A DNA stretch of 64,000 nucleotides from Bin18 sp965200355 (GCA_965200355.1 OZ241351.1:1054001-1118000); one strand, 5' to 3'; positions 34,280 to 43,493 are shown, counted from the stretch's first letter. A program made the numbers and translations. The notes: generated from the letters alone by a model not told the origin.

Positions 34280-35926
34280 ATGGAAAAAGCAACTCAAGAA
34301 CCAACGATTGCTCTGTCCTACAGCCTTTTTGATCTCCCAAGCGCTCAGCACAAGGCCGGCTTGGCCGGCCTGCTCCTTTTGATTGATTCGCTTCGACAAC
34401 GTGGAGCCAACCCATTACCCGACGTAAGCCACCTCTCGGCCACCAGTGTGAAATTAACATTTACGCAGAATTCGATGCAGACCGTTTTCGATGACCTTTA
34501 TGACGCAAAATGGGTGGAAACACGTACAAAAAAGAAACGGAAAAAGAATCCGAAGCGAACCGAGACCGAGGAGGAGCGAGACGAAAAAAGCGGAGAAGTG
34601 AAGACGCGGAGGATGTATGTCTATGAGGACGTTGAGCCAAAGGCGCTATTTCTGGAGCATCATTACCCTGGAGACGAAAAGGGCTGGCTTAAACTCTGGC
34701 GTGACATGTTGTGGACAACTCTTCGGTCGCAAGACAAAGCGCGCGGTTTCTACAAAAAACGTGCGGAGTCTGAGCCATGTCCAAAAGTAGAGTCAACCTG
34801 GAAGGGATTATGTAAGTCAGTCAAGAAACAGACGTGCAAGTCGATTTCAGGTTCGCTCTTTGTCGGAGCCCAAGAGGCCAATGCGGAAAGGATAACATTT
34901 AGAGGGTTTATTGAGCAGAATTTCCTCCTCCACTTCTGGCCTCTGACGACTCAGATTTTTGTCCCTGAGACTATCGATAAAAAGGGTAAGAAGGAGAAAG
35001 GGTATGTCCTCGCCATTCCAGAGGTAAGCAACCTTGAGGAGTTTTGTGAGGTTTTCCCCCGTTCGCTGGCCGCCCTGAACCCACAGATGCAAGGCTATCG
35101 TCCCTCAGACTCGGTTATCACCGTGCCCGAGGAAGGCGGGATGGAATTCCTCCGTCATTTGTCTCTGATTGCCAAGCAAAGGGCGGGAAGTGGCGATATC
35201 AAATACAGTGTCAGTGCAATCGAACTGTTTTTTCTGGAAAAACAAGGGAATAGTGTCAAGACGCACACCGCCGGCAAAATCATTCCGCGTCAAGGCTTAT
35301 TGAGCCAGTACGAAAGTATCCGACAGTCGTGCCGGAATCCGTTTTTCAAATCTCAATTGTTACTGAACCTTCTTCAAGGCGTTGATTGGACTGAAGGTTT
35401 CCTCGGGCTGTTCTCAGAATATCCCTCTGAGTTCTTCATTCGCACCGGTAAAACCCCACCTCAGTTTCCCTTCTTCTGTACTGATGTCCGTAAGAAGTTC
35501 GCCACCATTAGCGATGAATTCAAGCTCTCAGAGGAGGCGCATACTATGGCCGAAGCCACGGTTCCCAAACCCCAATCCTTAGAAAAACGCATCTACGACA
35601 TGATTGGCTCTTATGTCAGGCAGAAGACGGAGGCGAAATCAAATATCAAGTGGAGCGACTTCAAGGACAAGAAAACGTCCGATGGGAAAATGGCTATCCC
35701 ACCCGCGTACAGCGAGGCGAAACAGAAAATCTGCATGGACGCCTTCCTTGCCATACGCTCGCGGCGCGAGCAGGATTTCATTGAATACTTTACCGGAACG
35801 ATTTGCTCTGTTCCGCACTTCCTGCCGGCAGATGACTACGTTTTTGTCTCCCAAGCTCTGCTTGAAGAGAACGGGTGGGAGAAAATCAAAACCCTGTCCA
35901 TGCTGGCTCTTTCAGCGCATTCCTAA
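34280..35926 (+). CDS. cas8: Cas8 large subunit, Cmx8/Csx13 (MYXAN) type
   Basis: A 548-residue protein from the ATG at 34280 (GAGG nine bases upstream; an in-frame ATG at 34265 has no such site). The N-terminus SYSLFDLPSAQHKAGLAGLLLLIDSL and its operon position match the Cmx8/Csx13 family. A highly charged insert at about 80-115 (KKKRKKNPKRTE) precedes EDVEPKALFLEHHYPGD. The C-terminal half is helical (KRIYDMIGSYVRQKTEA). Cas8 recognises the PAM in the Cascade effector. Confidence in the exact subfamily is moderate. Confidence 0.8.
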   Translation: MEKATQEPTIALSYSLFDLPSAQHKAGLAGLLLLIDSLRQRGANPLPDVSHLSATSVKLTFTQNSMQTVFDDLYDAKWVETRTKKKRKKNPKRTETEEERDEKSGEVKTRRMYVYEDVEPKALFLEHHYPGDEKGWLKLWRDMLWTTLRSQDKARGFYKKRAESEPCPKVESTWKGLCKSVKKQTCKSISGSLFVGAQEANAERITFRGFIEQNFLLHFWPLTTQIFVPETIDKKGKKEKGYVLAIPEVSNLEEFCEVFPRSLAALNPQMQGYRPSDSVITVPEEGGMEFLRHLSLIAKQRAGSGDIKYSVSAIELFFLEKQGNSVKTHTAGKIIPRQGLLSQYESIRQSCRNPFFKSQLLLNLLQGVDWTEGFLGLFSEYPSEFFIRTGKTPPQFPFFCTDVRKKFATISDEFKLSEEAHTMAEATVPKPQSLEKRIYDMIGSYVRQKTEAKSNIKWSDFKDKKTSDGKMAIPPAYSEAKQKICMDAFLAIRSRREQDFIEYFTGTICSVPHFLPADDYVFVSQALLEENGWEKIKTLSMLALSAHS

Positions 35927-35952
35927 ACGAAAAATTGCAAAGGAGGAAAAGC

Positions 35953-36909
35953 ATGAATTTATTTGCAACGGTTCTGACGTACCCCGCCCCTACAGCGAAT
36001 TACCGAGGAGAGAGTGAACAGAACCGGACTGTTATTCAGAAAATTACAGACGGACGGCTTGAATATCCGATCATCTCGCCGGAAGCGATGCGAAACGCCC
36101 TCCGAGAAATCCTGTCGTGCTATGGTCTGCCCTGTAATCGGTCTCGTTTACATGATGAAGGGCCGCCTGCTGTCGAATTTGCTGCTTACCCCCATCCAGA
36201 AGAGTACATAGATGATTTTTTCTTTGGCTATTTTATTGCCGCGTCCTCAGCAGACCGGCAGAGAATTCTCAGTGAATTAGAGACGGGCAGAAGAGAATCT
36301 TTCCAGTTCAAACGAGATTCGCTTCTCCGCATGAACCTTGCTAAGGGTATCGAGCCATACCGACACAATGCAGTTTTCACCCAGTCACCCAAGAATAGCG
36401 ACAACAGCCCGTGGCAGAATGCCGATTCCTCAGCACTTCTCCACCGAGAAACGGTGCAGACGGCATTTCAATATCCGTTCGCTCTGAACCTCAACGAATG
36501 TAAAGAAGCAAGGTTCAGGAAAAGGACGGGTGAGAACGAAACCGAGGTCGTCGGGCTTGAATATCTCCTCAAAGCCATCAGCGAACTCAGCGGGGTCGCC
36601 GGCAACCACGCTCGCAGCTATTACGAAATGGCCCCGGCGAGCATTGTCATCAGGCTGAGCGCATCCCTGATTGCCGGTTACAACACCTACGGATTCACAA
36701 AAGACGGAGATTTTCCAGAAGTGACCGACGGAATACGCAAAGAGGATTATCCGGGCGACGAATTCTTTATCGGCGGGAAAATTGTCAAAGACATGTCGGA
36801 AGAAGATGCCCAAGCCCTCAAGGATAAGCAAGTGACTCTCGACAGGAGTGCTCAGCGTCTCATCGCGACGGTTACGAAAAAAATCCTGGGCAAAGGAGCA
36901 GGGGAATGA
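35953..36909 (+). CDS. cas7: Cas7 backbone subunit (Cst2/DevR family)
   Basis: A 318-residue RAMP protein from the ATG at 35953, set by AGGAGG six bases upstream. It starts MNLFATVLTYPAPTANYRGE. Typical DevR-type features are the ISPEAMRNALREIL segment, AVFTQSPKNSDNSPWQN and FQYPFALNLNE. Multiple copies coat the crRNA spacer in Cascade. It overlaps cas5 by the ATGA at 36906-36909, so both are coupled. Confidence 0.88.
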   Translation: MNLFATVLTYPAPTANYRGESEQNRTVIQKITDGRLEYPIISPEAMRNALREILSCYGLPCNRSRLHDEGPPAVEFAAYPHPEEYIDDFFFGYFIAASSADRQRILSELETGRRESFQFKRDSLLRMNLAKGIEPYRHNAVFTQSPKNSDNSPWQNADSSALLHRETVQTAFQYPFALNLNECKEARFRKRTGENETEVVGLEYLLKAISELSGVAGNHARSYYEMAPASIVIRLSASLIAGYNTYGFTKDGDFPEVTDGIRKEDYPGDEFFIGGKIVKDMSEEDAQALKDKQVTLDRSAQRLIATVTKKILGKGAGE

Positions 36910-37646
36910 TCTGCTTGTACGTTCAGGCTCCATTCGCGGTTTTTCGGACATTCACTGCCATCTCTTTTCGACCAACCGCCGGATTCATTACTCCCTCAGC
37001 GGCATATGGGCTTCTGCTCAACATTGCCGGTCTTGAATCCCGGCTTGATGATGGAAAATTTGCAATGACCTTGATGAAGAAAGACCTGCCCCACGCCAAA
37101 ATCGCGCTGGGGGCGCTGACTTTCCCCCGGGTCCAGAGTCTCTACCAGCAAACCCATAATTATCCGGTCGGGAGCACCGGAAAAGAACATGCTCCGGCTA
37201 CCAAGGGAGCAAAGTATAATATAGCCCCTGTTCGGCGAGAGTTTTTGAGCGACATCCGGGCTTATATCTGTCTCGAAGGTAATACTGCCCTAGCGGAGAG
37301 AGTCAGGGGTGGTCTGCGCGGGAGATATAATTCCTCCCGTTATGGCCTCCCTTTTCTCGGCGATAATAATTTTCTGATCGACATCGTGCGGGAAGAAGCG
37401 GACCGGCAACCGACGCACTGGTACGAACAGACCACTCAGGATGGGGCGCACGGTCCTCTCCCTCGAACGACGCGCCTGACAATCACGATTGACCGTCAGA
37501 ACATGGCGAATACAAGCAGTGCTCTGTTTTTTCCTTGCTCCAAACCCCAAGTTGATATTCCTGAGAATGCGTGGGTAGACGTCCAGGCTTCTCCTCCGAA
37601 AGAAGAGATTACGAGAGCAGCTTCATCAGCGCGACAACAGCAGTGA
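36906..37646 (+). CDS. cas5: Cas5 (Cmx5/DevS type)
   Basis: A 246-residue RAMP protein beginning MICLYVQAPFAVFRTFTAIS, then PTAGFITPSAAYGLLLNIAG, the Cas5 hallmark region (FRP..PSAAYGLL). Glycine-rich NSSRYGLPFLGDNNFLID follows in the C-terminal half. Cas5 binds the 5' handle of the crRNA. It is the last effector gene; no cas1, cas2, cas4 or cas11 gene follows. Confidence 0.88.
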   Translation: MICLYVQAPFAVFRTFTAISFRPTAGFITPSAAYGLLLNIAGLESRLDDGKFAMTLMKKDLPHAKIALGALTFPRVQSLYQQTHNYPVGSTGKEHAPATKGAKYNIAPVRREFLSDIRAYICLEGNTALAERVRGGLRGRYNSSRYGLPFLGDNNFLIDIVREEADRQPTHWYEQTTQDGAHGPLPRTTRLTITIDRQNMANTSSALFFPCSKPQVDIPENAWVDVQASPPKEEITRAASSARQQQ

Positions 37647-37803
37647 CGATGCCAACTGACATGGCCCACAGATGCTTATAGAGGGACTCGAATTTATCCA
37701 TGACTCGCAATTCAAGGTCCTGGAGGTCAGTTTTCATCTCAGACCGGAATTCCTGGAGGTCGCCCTTGGCGGCCTTGAGGGTATCGAAAGCGAGTGAGGC
37801 CAT
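37609..37803 (-). CDS. Small antisense coiled-coil/TM protein at the end of cas5
   Basis: A 64-residue protein starting MASLAFDTLKAAKGDLQEF with a heptad-like helix (MKTDLQDLELRVMDKFESL) and a C-terminal membrane segment (MSVGIVTAVVALMKLL). The architecture recalls DUF1640-like small membrane-anchored coiled coils. It overlaps the cas5 3' end by 38 bp on the opposite strand. An ATG at 37839 would add 12 residues; no convincing ribosome-binding site is seen for either start. Confidence 0.45.
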   Translation of the reverse strand: MASLAFDTLKAAKGDLQEFRSEMKTDLQDLELRVMDKFESLYKHLWAMSVGIVTAVVALMKLLS

Positions 37804-38022
37804 GAACGGAATGATGGGTGTTGTGTCGGCCTGTGTCAAGAGAAAGGCGAATTCGGAGGGAAAGAGATTCGTGAAACAGGAGAAAAGGTTGCATTATTAG
37901 CGAGTTGGAGGCGAAGGGCTATGAACGCAAGGTCATTGTGGAGCACCTTACTCGCGGCCAAAGAGGCTCCTTGTATTCATCAGGAAAAACTCAAAGAAAA
38001 ACAGATACCTATTGATGGGGGG
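37804..38022 (+). other. CRISPR leader region
   Basis: About 220 bp before the first repeat, AT-richer near the array (GGAAAAACTCAAAGAAAAAC around 37983-38002). A weak TTGTAT occurs at 37972-37977 without a good -10. A short open stretch without a usual start codon ends at 38014-38016 and is not called as a gene. The region is placed as leader because the repeat polarity and the degenerate terminal repeat both point to plus-strand transcription. Confidence 0.45.
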
Positions 38023-38205
38023 GTGACGCCCTATCAGATGCCGTAAGGCGTTGAGCACTGGCCCTGCAACGGACTATCCTTGCTGACCCCCGGCAGTGAC
38101 GCCCTATCAGATGCCGTAAGGCGTTGAGCACATCTTACCCTTCCGGTTATAGGCTTGCACCTGTCGAACGTGACGCCCTATCAGATGCCGTAAGGCGTTG
38201 AGCAC
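38023..38205 (+). CRISPR. CRISPR array, three 36-bp repeats and two spacers
   Basis: Identical 36-bp repeats at 38023-38058, 38096-38131 and 38170-38205, starting GTGACGCCCTATCAG and ending GGCGTTGAGCAC. Spacers are 37 bp (38059-38095) and 38 bp (38132-38169). On the plus strand each repeat folds as ATGCC-GTAA-GGCGT (GNRA-type loop) and leaves the 8-nt handle TTGAGCAC after Cas6 cleavage. A degenerate half repeat (CCGTAAGACGTTGAG, 38206-38220) abuts the last repeat, marking the leader-distal end. The array is very short for an active system. Confidence 0.96.
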
Positions 38206-38225
38206 CCGTAAGACGTTGAGACTGG

Positions 38226-39944
38226 TCACTTGCTGGGGCCGGTTTGCTTTGATGAGGGCACGGGGGCGGCCCAATTGAGGCGAATATCCCAGGGATAGAT
38301 TTTGTCTGGCGGGAGGGTCGGGGCGGTGGTGGGATCAACGGAGGCGTGCACATTGGTCGGCGGGCGCAACGTGGCGTCGCGGCCGTAGATAAAGTCCTGG
38401 TCTTCGACAATGCGCTTATAAGCTTTATTGAGCAGTAAGGCCCGGGCGGGAGATGGGGTAATCAGCTCGTAGACATCCCGGGCCGCGGCAACCGCGGCGG
38501 CATTGACCGACCCGTCCGTGTGGTACCAGCGTGCCGCCATTTCTGGATTGTTGCGAAACTCGGTGCCGCCCCCCACCCGTTCGAGATAGGTCAGAATTTC
38601 CCCTTGCTGCTCGTTGATGGTGGGTGCGTCTGGCATCCCGCGCAGATTGATATAGCCCCAGCCGGCCGCGCCGTCGATTTTGCGTGGGAAGCTATACGTC
38701 TTGTCAATCGAAGAGCCCACCGTGTTATGGCAGCCCATACAGAACATGGTCTCTTCGTAGGTATTGAAACGCAGCCGGCCGTCTTTGTCCTCAATAAAGC
38801 CTTGGAGCAGCCAGCCCATTTTATTGGAGAGACCAGCATGACCGCGGTCCGGGTAGTGGGGGAGCACGCCTTCCAGCTTGTCCTGATATTCCTGGTCGTA
38901 GTAGTGGGCGAGGACGGAGGGCGACAGGAAATCCCGCTTTTGCATATACCGGACCTCTTTCATCCGCCGGGCCGGCGTGATGCTGCCGTCCGCGCCGACG
39001 CCGATGTAGCGCACGGTATGCAGGAATTCCGTCCGGTGGGGATAGACAAAGGGTTCCACCCGCGTATCACCCCCGCCTCCCACATAGGTCGTTGGACGTG
39101 TGATGGCATGAATGCGGCTGAGTTCTCCGTCGCCATTCAGGTCGTGGCCGAGTCGCGTCTCATCAAGGGGCAGGCTGCCAATCCGCTTAAAACCCTTGAG
39201 GGCGGCCTCGAGAATCGCCAGGTTGGCCTTATATACTTCGCGCGAGTAGACGCCGGCTTGGGTGTGTCGGAACTTGGCCGGCAGGCGGAGCATGACATCA
39301 TCGGTTGAGCCATTGGTCGGCCAGAAGGTGCTGGGGAAGGGTTTGTAATTAAAGGCGACCCAATGGCTGCCATCTCTGGCAAAACCCTCTTCATCAAAGG
39401 CCGCCGGCCCATCGGCCAGGTTGTGCAGTCGGGGAATATAGCCCCGAAAGCGGACCGCCTCCAAGCGGCCGGCCAGCTCGGAAAAATTATCGTCGCTAAT
39501 CCAGGCGCGGATGGCCTCGTCACTCATGGCCGCAACCCGCTGTGTTCGGTCTTCAAACAGATTATGCCAGCGGTTGGTTTGCCCCTGGTCACTGAAGCTA
39601 TACGCCTGCTGCAAACGGGCATCGTTCATCCGATTTTCACGGCCTGGGATATGATTTTGATGACAGACGTAACACGGATTAAAGCGGCCCTCGGTCCGAG
39701 TATAGCACTGCGGAGGAATCACCGCTTCCGGGTTAGAGACGCCAACTAGCCCCGACCCGGGAGAGCGAGGCGGCAGCACCGCCGTCCAGCCTTTGAGCAG
39801 TTCGATTTTTTGGACCGAGGTGAGAGGACGGCTGATTGACCGGGGCGGTTGCGTCATGGAGTCCGTTGGGCCGGGCGCGTCTTGACCCCACACCGCCACC
39901 GGAATCCACACACTCAGCAGCGTCCACCGCCACCCGCGCTTCAT
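38226..39944 (-). CDS. Exported dihaem cytochrome c-family protein
   Basis: A 572-residue protein with signal peptide (GWRWTLLSVWIPVAVWGQ). It has haem-attachment motifs CYVCH near residue 90 (RFNPCYVCHQNHIPGRENR) and CMGCH near residue 395 (ETMFCMGCHNTVGS). Other segments match no family recognised here. The protein is probably periplasmic and redox-active. Its ATG overlaps the stop of the PhoX-family gene (ATGA at 39941-39944), so the two are translationally coupled. Its stop lies 5 bp from the degenerate CRISPR half repeat. Confidence 0.75.
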   Translation of the reverse strand: MKRGWRWTLLSVWIPVAVWGQDAPGPTDSMTQPPRSISRPLTSVQKIELLKGWTAVLPPRSPGSGLVGVSNPEAVIPPQCYTRTEGRFNPCYVCHQNHIPGRENRMNDARLQQAYSFSDQGQTNRWHNLFEDRTQRVAAMSDEAIRAWISDDNFSELAGRLEAVRFRGYIPRLHNLADGPAAFDEEGFARDGSHWVAFNYKPFPSTFWPTNGSTDDVMLRLPAKFRHTQAGVYSREVYKANLAILEAALKGFKRIGSLPLDETRLGHDLNGDGELSRIHAITRPTTYVGGGGDTRVEPFVYPHRTEFLHTVRYIGVGADGSITPARRMKEVRYMQKRDFLSPSVLAHYYDQEYQDKLEGVLPHYPDRGHAGLSNKMGWLLQGFIEDKDGRLRFNTYEETMFCMGCHNTVGSSIDKTYSFPRKIDGAAGWGYINLRGMPDAPTINEQQGEILTYLERVGGGTEFRNNPEMAARWYHTDGSVNAAAVAAARDVYELITPSPARALLLNKAYKRIVEDQDFIYGRDATLRPPTNVHASVDPTTAPTLPPDKIYPWDIRLNWAAPVPSSKQTGPSK

Positions 39945-41515
39945 TGGTGGGCGGCCCCAAAACCGAAATATCGAAAGGACTGACTTTCGAGACGGTGGGC
40001 CGTGCGTGCGCCGAAATCATCTTGCAACGGTCTGACCCGAAAGCCTGACAGCCGGATGAGGTCATCGGTCCAAAAATCATCGACCAGGGGCATATTGCCG
40101 TCGGCGCTATGCTGAATGGCAAAATATGCCTGGGTGCCATCCGGCGTGAAGAGCAGGCCGGTGGCCTCGGCAGAACCATCGGCAAGTTTGAGCAACCGCA
40201 CACAACCGTCAGACTTGATATCATCATCCGCGCCGTCCGGCAGACAGGCCCACACATCGCTATGCCCCTGGCTCGCCCCGTTGTCTTCAACCACAAACAG
40301 CACCCCCGTTGTTGGCTGAAAAGCCAGATTATCCGGCTGACTGAATTCGGGGCTGCCTTCAATGAAGCGGTTCAGCACGACCTCCCCGGTTGTTTCGGTT
40401 GCCGTCGTGACCTCCCGATCAATCGCGCACTGGACCTCGCCGTAGTTGCTGGCGGCATGGTTCCCGGTGACGGCAAAACAGAAGCGAATGGCGTTGGGCT
40501 GGTGGGGGTCGCTGAACAGCGGGTCGCGGTGGAGGTCTTCAGGCCGGTAATAGGCCGTTGCCCCAGCCGCATGGGCGGCCTCGCGGCCAAGGCGGTGGCT
40601 GCCCGTATCAGGGCTGCCCTCGGGCGTGGCCGCGGTGGTCGGCCTGAGTGGAATCCAGGCCCCGTTGCCAATCTCGCAGCCCTGACCAAACTGCTGGAGG
40701 TCCTCTCGACACGACACTTGCAGCGCGTAGGTTGTGCCTTTGAGCAAGGGGGATTGAGTCAGGGACGCAATCGGCCCGGTGGCGGGGTCGTACAGCCTGG
40801 TCGGGATGAATTTATACACCGCGCCGCCATCGGTATCGCCCGGCCCATAGCTGCCGGGTCGCTCCTCATCGCCGGCAATCACCACGCCAGTTTCATGCAC
40901 CAGAAAGCCCTCATAGCGAATCACGGGAAAGGCCGTGCGCTTAATCATGCGGTCCGAGGCGTCTTGGCCGTGCTGGTCTACGACCCGGGCCGGTCTGCCG
41001 CCCCGGCCACGCTCAAGAATGGTCAACTCGTCAGCCGTCAGCGGGTCCAGGATTTCATAGACCGACCCGGTGTCGCTGATGAAGTCTTCTTCGGTTGCGA
41101 TGATCGTGCCCCACGGCGTGGTGCGGATGCCGTCGCAAATCGTCATGCCGCGCACCAGGGTGGTGACCGCCCGGGTCTGCAAGTCAATGACCTGGACACT
41201 CGGGGTCAGTTTGTCCCCAACGACAAAGGCTGCCCCACAGTTGCCGCTCAAACAGCCGAGGATTTCTTCGATACAGCCGACCAGATGGGTGGGGTTGTGG
41301 GAATCAGGCGGCCAGAACACCATCTGGTCCCAGTCTTGTCCGACTTCGCGCGAAACATACTCGGCCTGAATCCCTTTTCTCAGAAAAAGAAATTGTTCCT
41401 CTACGGTTTGAGTCAGCGTCCGAAAATCGACTGCCGCTGGCTCCTGACTGGCCGCTTGTCCCAGAAAGGTCAGGAGAAGCATCCCTGCTGTGAGGAGCCG
41501 CTTGCAATCGAACAT
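39941..41515 (-). CDS. PhoX-family (DUF839) protein
   Basis: A 524-residue exported protein (signal MLLLTFLGQAASQ). It has the PhoX/DUF839 beta-propeller features GMTICDGIRTTPWGTIIATEED and HETGVVIAGDEERPGSYGPG, and later FSQPDNLAFQPTTGVLFVVEDN. The family includes Ca/Fe-dependent alkaline phosphatases; phosphatase activity here is not assured. No Pho box is seen in the 47 bp before it. It lies after cysNC in the same direction and is coupled to the dihaem cytochrome, which suggests an oxidoreductase-linked role. Confidence 0.75.
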   Translation of the reverse strand: MFDCKRLLTAGMLLLTFLGQAASQEPAAVDFRTLTQTVEEQFLFLRKGIQAEYVSREVGQDWDQMVFWPPDSHNPTHLVGCIEEILGCLSGNCGAAFVVGDKLTPSVQVIDLQTRAVTTLVRGMTICDGIRTTPWGTIIATEEDFISDTGSVYEILDPLTADELTILERGRGGRPARVVDQHGQDASDRMIKRTAFPVIRYEGFLVHETGVVIAGDEERPGSYGPGDTDGGAVYKFIPTRLYDPATGPIASLTQSPLLKGTTYALQVSCREDLQQFGQGCEIGNGAWIPLRPTTAATPEGSPDTGSHRLGREAAHAAGATAYYRPEDLHRDPLFSDPHQPNAIRFCFAVTGNHAASNYGEVQCAIDREVTTATETTGEVVLNRFIEGSPEFSQPDNLAFQPTTGVLFVVEDNGASQGHSDVWACLPDGADDDIKSDGCVRLLKLADGSAEATGLLFTPDGTQAYFAIQHSADGNMPLVDDFWTDDLIRLSGFRVRPLQDDFGARTAHRLESQSFRYFGFGAAHQ

Positions 41516-41562
41516 TCAGATTCCTCCTCAGGCAAGCCGGGGTCGGGCGCGTAGGAGCAGCC

Positions 41563-43455
41563 CTAGAGCCGGATACGCGCCGCGATGGCCCGAAACACGG
41601 CTTCGGTCGATTCCTCGACGGTGGGCTCAACGGTCGTCAGCCGCAGGGCCGGCGCTGACGGCGGTTCATACGGCGAGGAGACGCCGGTAAAGTCTGGAAT
41701 CTCCCCGGTCCGCGCCTTGCGATACAGCCCTTTCACATCGCGCTCTTCGCAGACGGCCAGCGGGGTATCGACATACACCTCAAAAAAACGCTCCGCGCCA
41801 ATGATCTGGGCCGCGTGTTGCCGGTCGGTCTGAAACGGGGCAATAACCGGGACCAGGACGATCAGTCCGGCTTGGTTAAAGAGCCGCGCGACTTCAGCAA
41901 TGCGGCGAATGTTCTCCGCCCGGTCCGCTGCGGAAAAGGCTAAATCTCGATTCAAGCCCAGACGCAGCTTGTCGCCGTCAAGCCGACAGGCGTGGAATCC
42001 TTCGGTATGCAGGCGCTGCTCAAGCCGTTTCGCAATGGATGACTTCCCGGAGCCGGATAAACCCGTCAGCCAGACCGTGAGCGCGTGTTGTCGCAGGGCC
42101 TGCTCCCGCTCGCCGGCGGCAACCAGCGGGCGAGGGGTAAAAAGAGGGGCCGGCTTGCGGTCGATAATCATCCCAGCGCCGACCGTGTTATTGGTGAGGC
42201 GGTCAATGATGATAAACGCGCCGGACGCCCGGTTCTTGCGGTAGGGGTCGCAGGCAATCGGCTTTTCCAGGGTCAAGGCGCACCGGCCGATTTCATTCAG
42301 CCCTAGCTGCGCGGTGTCTTCCCGGCGGAGGGTGTTGACGTCGATGCGATACCGCACCTCGGTAATCACCCCAGGCGTCAGGCTGGTGGTCTGTTTGAGA
42401 AGGTAGTGCGTGCCGGGCCGCATGGGCTCTTCGGCCATCCACACCAGCATGGCTTCAAAGTGGGTGGCGATGAGGGGGAGATTGTTGGGGCGCACGAGCA
42501 TATCTCCACGACTGACGTCGATCTCATCTTCAAGCGTCAGGGTCACGGCCAGCGGCGGCATGGCCTGCTCCAATTCTCCCTCAAAGGTATGAATGGCTTT
42601 CACCCGGCTTGTTTTGCGGGACGGGAGCGCCATGATCTCATCGCCCGGCCGCACGATACCCGAGGCCACCGTGCCACAAAAACCGCGGAAATCCGGGTTG
42701 GGGCGATTGACGTATTGGACCGGAAAACGGAAGTCAATCAGATTGGCGTCCGAGGCAATATAGGTATGCTCCAGCAGGCGCATCAGCGGGCTGCCCGTAT
42801 ACCACGGCATGTGCGCGCTTTTATGCACCACATTATCGCCGCTCAGTGCCGCTATGGGCAGGAATTGGACATCGTGCAGTTCAAGTCTGGCGGCAAAGTC
42901 GGTGTAGTCTGTGACGATCCGCTCAAACACCTCCTGACGGTAGTCCACCAAGTCCATCTTGTTGACGGCCACAATAATATGCTTGATCCCCAACAGCGAG
43001 GCGATAAAGCTGTGTCGCCGGGTTTGGGTCAGGACGCCGTGGCGGGCGTCAATCAGGATAATGGCCAAATCACAGCTTGACGCGCCAGTCGCCATATTCC
43101 GGGTGTACTGCTCATGACCGGGGGTGTCGGCAATAATGAATTTGCGTGTGGCGGTCGAAAAATAGCGATAGGCGACGTCGATAGTGATCCCCTGTTCACG
43201 CTCGGCTTTGAGGCCGTCCGTCAGCAGGGCGGGGTCAAAGCCGGTGTCGGTCGTGCCGTGCCGAACCGAGTCCTTTTTCACGGCCTCAAGCTGATCCTCA
43301 TAGATCATCTTGGCGTCGTATAAGAGCCGGCCGATCAGGGTGCTCTTGCCGTCGTCTACGCTGCCGCAGGTCAGGAAGCGCAGCAGGTCCTTGCGCTCAT
43401 GCTGGGCGAGATAGGCTTCGATATCGGTCGCGATCAAGTCAGATTGGTGAGACAT
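41563..43455 (-). CDS. cysNC: Bifunctional sulfate adenylyltransferase subunit 1 / APS kinase
   Basis: A 630-residue fusion. The N-terminal EF-Tu-like GTPase has CGSVDDGKSTLIGRLLYD, DTPGHEQYTRNM and NKMDLVD. The C-terminal APS kinase has P-loop LTGLSGSGKSSIAKRLE and ends with the VEPTVEESTEAVF segment. It drives ATP sulfurylase with CysD and phosphorylates APS to PAPS. It is 38 bp downstream of cysD, in a sulfur-assimilation operon reading leftward. Confidence 0.96.
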   Translation of the reverse strand: MSHQSDLIATDIEAYLAQHERKDLLRFLTCGSVDDGKSTLIGRLLYDAKMIYEDQLEAVKKDSVRHGTTDTGFDPALLTDGLKAEREQGITIDVAYRYFSTATRKFIIADTPGHEQYTRNMATGASSCDLAIILIDARHGVLTQTRRHSFIASLLGIKHIIVAVNKMDLVDYRQEVFERIVTDYTDFAARLELHDVQFLPIAALSGDNVVHKSAHMPWYTGSPLMRLLEHTYIASDANLIDFRFPVQYVNRPNPDFRGFCGTVASGIVRPGDEIMALPSRKTSRVKAIHTFEGELEQAMPPLAVTLTLEDEIDVSRGDMLVRPNNLPLIATHFEAMLVWMAEEPMRPGTHYLLKQTTSLTPGVITEVRYRIDVNTLRREDTAQLGLNEIGRCALTLEKPIACDPYRKNRASGAFIIIDRLTNNTVGAGMIIDRKPAPLFTPRPLVAAGEREQALRQHALTVWLTGLSGSGKSSIAKRLEQRLHTEGFHACRLDGDKLRLGLNRDLAFSAADRAENIRRIAEVARLFNQAGLIVLVPVIAPFQTDRQHAAQIIGAERFFEVYVDTPLAVCEERDVKGLYRKARTGEIPDFTGVSSPYEPPSAPALRLTTVEPTVEESTEAVFRAIAARIRL

Positions 43456-43493
43456 TGCCCTGTGTCATGCCCGCCCCAGCGGAAAAGCTCCCA

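Noticed and set aside
37866..38016. Short open stretch in the CRISPR leader that reads like a protein C-terminus
   Set aside because: Under 50 codons, begins after a stop without a usual start codon, and matches no cas family.
40109..41554. 481-codon plus-strand ORF opposite the PhoX-family gene
   Set aside because: Shadow of a conserved gene; no ribosome-binding site and Arg/Gly/Ala-rich translation without a domain.
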